Shown: positions 14,058-16,613 of the stretch, piece by piece | How positions within the stretch are numbered: position 1 is the stretch's first letter | How the letters are laid out: each line of letters begins with the position of its first letter | NCBI GenBank assembly: GCA_011322715.1 | Contig: DRLX01000030.1 | Location: 1 to 16,613, forward strand | Reading direction: 5' to 3' | DNA length: 16,613 bases | Origin: Desulfobulbaceae bacterium | Lineage (GTDB): Bacteria; Desulfobacterota; Desulfobulbia; Desulfobulbales; Desulfobulbaceae | Made by a program: the position numbers and the translations under genes | The notes under the pieces: model-generated | The model's database searches: none | What the model saw: the letters and a program-made list of their open reading frames with translations, nothing else | Told to the model about the DNA's origin: nothing

Positions 14058-15347
14058 TCAGTGTTTAAACGAGCGCTGACCGGTAAACATCATGGCAACC
14101 TGTGGATCCGCCTCGTTGCAGGCCTCGATGGAGGCATAATCACGCATGGAGCCACCGGCCTGGAGGATGGCTGAGATTCCCTCGCGGATGGCCACGTCGG
14201 CGGCGTCTCTGAACGGAAAGAAGGCATCGGAAATCATAACCGATCCCGGTAGTCCGGCCTTGTCCTCTTTCACCTTGGCGTCAATGGCCTCCTTGTCGGC
14301 CGCATCCCTCTTTCCCTGTTCCACTTCCAGGGCCAAATCGGCATAGGGAATACCGAATTGATCAAAACAGGTGATATCGGCATATTTTATATAGGCCTTA
14401 TGGATGGCGATTTCCGCCACGCCCACCCTGTCCTGCTCACCGGTGCCGATACCGGTGGTACAGCCGTCCTTGACATAGAGCACCGAGTTCGAGGTGACAC
14501 CGTGTTCCACCGCCCAGCCGAAAATCATATCATCCAGCTCCCGCTGGGTCGGTTGCCGCTCACAGGAGTATTCTTTTCCTTTCCAGGTGGCTGTCGCCGG
14601 TTTCAGGTCAGCCGGAGAGCGAATGGAGTTGACGGCGGATTGCTGAACAATAAGGCCGCCGTCTATGAGTGATTTGAAATCGACAAAGCGGAATTTTTCA
14701 AAATCTGCCAGACGGTTGATGCCGTCCATACGGATGACCCGCAGGTTTTTCGCCTTGGAGAGTATTTCCAGTGTGCCCTCTTCAAATTCAGGGGCGCAGA
14801 CAACTTCAAGATAGTTTTTGCTCATGAGTTCGGCGGTGTCCCTGTCCACCGGTCTGCTCATGATGACGGCCCCGCCGAAGGCGGCAATCCGGTCGGTACG
14901 GTTGGCCTTGTTGTAGGCGTCGGCCAGGGTATCACTGACGGCGGCGCCGCAGGGGTTATTGTGCTTGAGGATGACGGCGGCAGGTTTGTCGACCAGGTAT
15001 TTTATGATATTGAGGCCGTTGTCAACATCGGTAAGATTGATTTTACCGGGATGTTTTCCCACCTGCAGCATATCATCGACCGTGATACCGGAAACCAGTG
15101 AGTTGCCCGGATCAATAAACTTGCAGTCACCCAGGACCAGGTTGCCGTTGACCAGCTCATAGAGGGCGGCCTCCTGGTCCGGATTTTCACCGTAACGCAG
15201 GCCGCGCTCCTCCACGGTGCCGTCTCCGGTGGCAATGGCCCAGGTCCGCTTACGGTACACCAGGGTCTGGTCACCAAAGGAGATGGTCATTTCCATTGGG
15301 AAAGAATCACCGAGAATAGTTGTGTACATCTTTTTAATGTCGCTCAT
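14058..15347 (-). CDS. purH: Stand-alone AICAR transformylase (PurH C-terminal activity)
   Basis: This enzyme would transfer a formyl group from 10-formyl-THF to AICAR, the ninth step of purine synthesis, giving FAICAR. Visible PurH landmarks are LRYGENPDQEAALY (50-63), the catalytic KHNNPCGAA with Lys128-His129, DRIAAFGGAV, SDAFFPFRDA near 370 and the closing GGSMRD. The roughly 200-residue N-terminal IMP cyclohydrolase domain of normal PurH (about 520 aa) is missing: only about 45 residues precede the first transformylase motif. ATG 15347 has GGAG at 7 bases, so this is a genuine start, not a truncation. IMP cyclohydrolase must then be encoded elsewhere. Separate proteins for the two activities are, I believe, usual in related sulfate reducers. 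Confidence 0.9.
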   Translation of the reverse strand: MSDIKKMYTTILGDSFPMEMTISFGDQTLVYRKRTWAIATGDGTVEERGLRYGENPDQEAALYELVNGNLVLGDCKFIDPGNSLVSGITVDDMLQVGKHPGKINLTDVDNGLNIIKYLVDKPAAVILKHNNPCGAAVSDTLADAYNKANRTDRIAAFGGAVIMSRPVDRDTAELMSKNYLEVVCAPEFEEGTLEILSKAKNLRVIRMDGINRLADFEKFRFVDFKSLIDGGLIVQQSAVNSIRSPADLKPATATWKGKEYSCERQPTQRELDDMIFGWAVEHGVTSNSVLYVKDGCTTGIGTGEQDRVGVAEIAIHKAYIKYADITCFDQFGIPYADLALEVEQGKRDAADKEAIDAKVKEDKAGLPGSVMISDAFFPFRDAADVAIREGISAILQAGGSMRDYASIEACNEADPQVAMMFTGQRSFKH

Positions 15348-15423
15348 AAATCTGCTCCGTTGGTAGAGTTGTTCAGGCCATTTTGTGTTTAGTGCTTTAC
15401 TCCTGACTTCCTGTCATAAAAAA

Positions 15424-15475
15424 TATCGCGGCTGAAGCCGCTCCTACGTCGTTTGGGTTGCGGGTAGAACCCGCC
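15424..15475. repeat. REP-like double hairpin
   Basis: Two adjacent GC-rich hairpins: GCGGCT-GA-AGCCGC (15428-15441) and GCGGGT-AGA-ACCCGC (15460-15474). The first, with its flank CTCCTACG, matches on the minus strand the GTAGGAGCGGCTTCAGCCGCGA sequence, written here only as a pattern, of REP elements mobilised by RAYT transposases. It sits between purH-like and thiH and could stabilise thiH mRNA or attenuate read-through. Confidence 0.65.
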
Positions 15476-15491
15476 TTGGTATTTTTACGAG

Positions 15492-15515
15492 TTTATCACA
15501 GCTGGCAAACTGTGT
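15492..15515. repeat. Short stem-loop repeat, copy B (related copy at 5432-5457)
   Basis: The + strand reads TTTATCACAG, five variable bases, then AAACTGTGT; CACAG (15497-15501) and CTGTG (15510-15514) pair around an 8-base loop. It ends 4 bases from the thiH stop codon. With no T run it is not a standard terminator. The outer sequences are the same as in copy A. Confidence 0.5.
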
Positions 15516-15518
15516 TAG

Positions 15519-16613
15519 TCAGTGCAGTTGAAATTCTCTGTCCCAATCCTTACAGACCGGATCAAGGCCTTTGTTGACTATAACCCGGCATACCTCATCA
15601 ATGGTTCGATGATCGCCGACCGAGAACTGTTCACCTCCATGATCGTCCGATGAATAGCCTCCAGGATCCGTACAGGAACCGGCGGAATACCTGGTGGGTG
15701 CAAGGCCCAGCATGCCGTCACGGAACCTGGCCTCCTCACGGGTGGAGAGAACCAGGCCCACGTCGGGATCAAAGATGCGCAGGGCGAACATGAGCTGGCT
15801 CAGGTTCTTTTCCGAGACCTGAACCAGTGGCTCAAATGCTCCGGCCGCCGGTCTGAGCCGGGGGAAACTGACGGTAAAGTTTGTCTGCCAGAACCGTTTT
15901 CTCAGCCAGGAGAGATGGGTGCCCAGGGCCAGTCCTTCGGCACGCCAGTCGGCCAGGCCGAGCAGAGAACCGATTCCTATCTCACGCATTCCGGCGGCGG
16001 CGGCCCGGGCCGGAGTGGCAAGGCGATAATCATAATCCCTTTTTTTCCCGGCCAGATGTACCTGGTCATAAATCGTACGATCATAGGTTTCCTGATAGAC
16101 GGCGACGGCAGTAACCCCGGCCTGGAAGAGCCGGGCGTACTCGTGCTCTTCCATGGGCTGCACTTCAATGGAAAGGGCGGCAAATTGATCTCTCAGGCAG
16201 AGGACAACCTCTTCGAGATACTCCACCCCGGCCTTTGCCGGCGCTTCCCCGGTGACCAGGAGAACATGGTCGAATCCCCGTTTTTTGAGGATATCAGCCT
16301 CCTGCCTGGCCTCGTCAATGGTCAATTTTCTTCTTGGGATCACATTGTCGGAGGCGAATCCGCAATAGGCGCACCGGTTGATACAGAAATTAGACAGGTA
16401 AAGTGGGGCAAAGATCTGGGTGGTCCGGCCGAAACGCAGGGCCGTCAACTCGCGGGACCGGGCAGCCATCATGGGTAGAAATTCTTCCGCCGCCGGCGAG
16501 AGAAGAGCGGCCAGATCGTCGAGCGTACAAGGTTTACCGCTGAGTGCGGTTTCTACGTCTGCGGTGGTGGTCGCGCGAATATTTTTTGAGAGCCCGGAAA
16601 AATCCTCTATATA
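15519..16613 (-). CDS. thiH: 2-iminoacetate synthase ThiH (radical SAM tyrosine lyase), 5' end beyond window edge
   Basis: ThiH cleaves tyrosine to 2-iminoacetate and p-cresol for the thiazole ring of thiamine. The frame stays open to base 16613, so 364 residues are visible and only a short N-terminus is missing (E. coli ThiH has 377 aa). The part before the internal MM at 16472 already matches ThiH (ADVETALSG, LAALLSPAAEEF). The radical SAM cluster motif C-x3-C-x2-C is CINRCAYC at visible residues 77-84, followed by HVLLVTGEAPAKAGVEYL, VYQETYD and VSFPRLRPAAGAFEP. The C-terminus has GGYSSDDHGGEQFSVGDHR and PVCKDWD. The enzyme is oxygen-sensitive, in keeping with an anaerobe. Other thi genes, if linked, lie to the right of the window. 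Confidence 0.95.
   Translation of the reverse strand, partial: YIEDFSGLSKNIRATTTADVETALSGKPCTLDDLAALLSPAAEEFLPMMAARSRELTALRFGRTTQIFAPLYLSNFCINRCAYCGFASDNVIPRRKLTIDEARQEADILKKRGFDHVLLVTGEAPAKAGVEYLEEVVLCLRDQFAALSIEVQPMEEHEYARLFQAGVTAVAVYQETYDRTIYDQVHLAGKKRDYDYRLATPARAAAAGMREIGIGSLLGLADWRAEGLALGTHLSWLRKRFWQTNFTVSFPRLRPAAGAFEPLVQVSEKNLSQLMFALRIFDPDVGLVLSTREEARFRDGMLGLAPTRYSAGSCTDPGGYSSDDHGGEQFSVGDHRTIDEVCRVIVNKGLDPVCKDWDREFQLH

Noticed and set aside
1..16613. CRISPR array, prophage, toxin-antitoxin or defence island
   Set aside because: No regularly spaced repeats, integrase, phage structural gene, nuclease-effector pair or other defence signature was seen; the lone SNF2 helicase is not enough, since its upstream neighbours are outside the window and recO on its other side is housekeeping.

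Overview
The window reads as ordinary chromosomal DNA of a Gram-negative, probably anaerobic bacterium. The best guess is a sulfate- or sulfur-metabolising Desulfobacterota (Desulfobulbales-like, formerly Deltaproteobacteria). This is inferred from gene content: a periplasmic SurA-type chaperone, RodZ, a CcsA/HemX–HemA pair next to a siroheme enzyme, a PurH that lacks its cyclohydrolase domain, and oxygen-sensitive ThiH. No rRNA, tRNA, CRISPR array, transposase gene or phage module was found.

Layout. 1-2618 (+) is the 3' part of a large SNF2-family helicase gene cut by the left edge. It meets recO tail to tail with no base between the two stop codons. 5385-2619 (-) is a tight operon surA-like > rodZ-like > recO. 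5386-6019 is a long non-coding stretch holding a short stem-loop repeat and a 126-bp structured element bounded by 8-bp inverted repeats. 6020-6376 (+) is an orphan, minimal flagellar-rod-type protein. 6377-6783 contains a 154-bp imperfect foldback element (6589-6742) just upstream of a TlpA/ResA-like thioredoxin gene. 7335-7709 is a self-contained unit (promoter, 66-aa exported protein, strong terminator). 7733-8419 is a METTL/nicotinamide-methyltransferase-like gene.

8650-13963 (+) is the main cluster. It encodes a CysG-N/Met8p-type precorrin-2 dehydrogenase/ferrochelatase, a CcsA/HemX-type membrane protein, HemA, an unrecognised 171-aa protein, a Gfo/Idh/MocA oxidoreductase and a YegS/DagK-type lipid kinase. 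From the CcsA gene onward the genes mostly overlap by 4-11 bases, so translation is likely coupled. The first three link the entry step of tetrapyrrole synthesis (HemA) to siroheme formation and to haem handling for c-type cytochromes. The last two have no evident link to that pathway. The cluster ends at a GC-rich hairpin shared with the convergent purH-like gene.

14058-16613 (-) holds a stand-alone AICAR transformylase and the 3' part of thiH, which runs off the right edge. Between them lie a REP-like double hairpin and a second copy of the stem-loop repeat found near surA.

I found no convincing new multi-gene system. The items most worth a second look are the non-coding repeat and structured elements, the orphan rod protein, the small exported protein and the unknown gene in the hemA operon.
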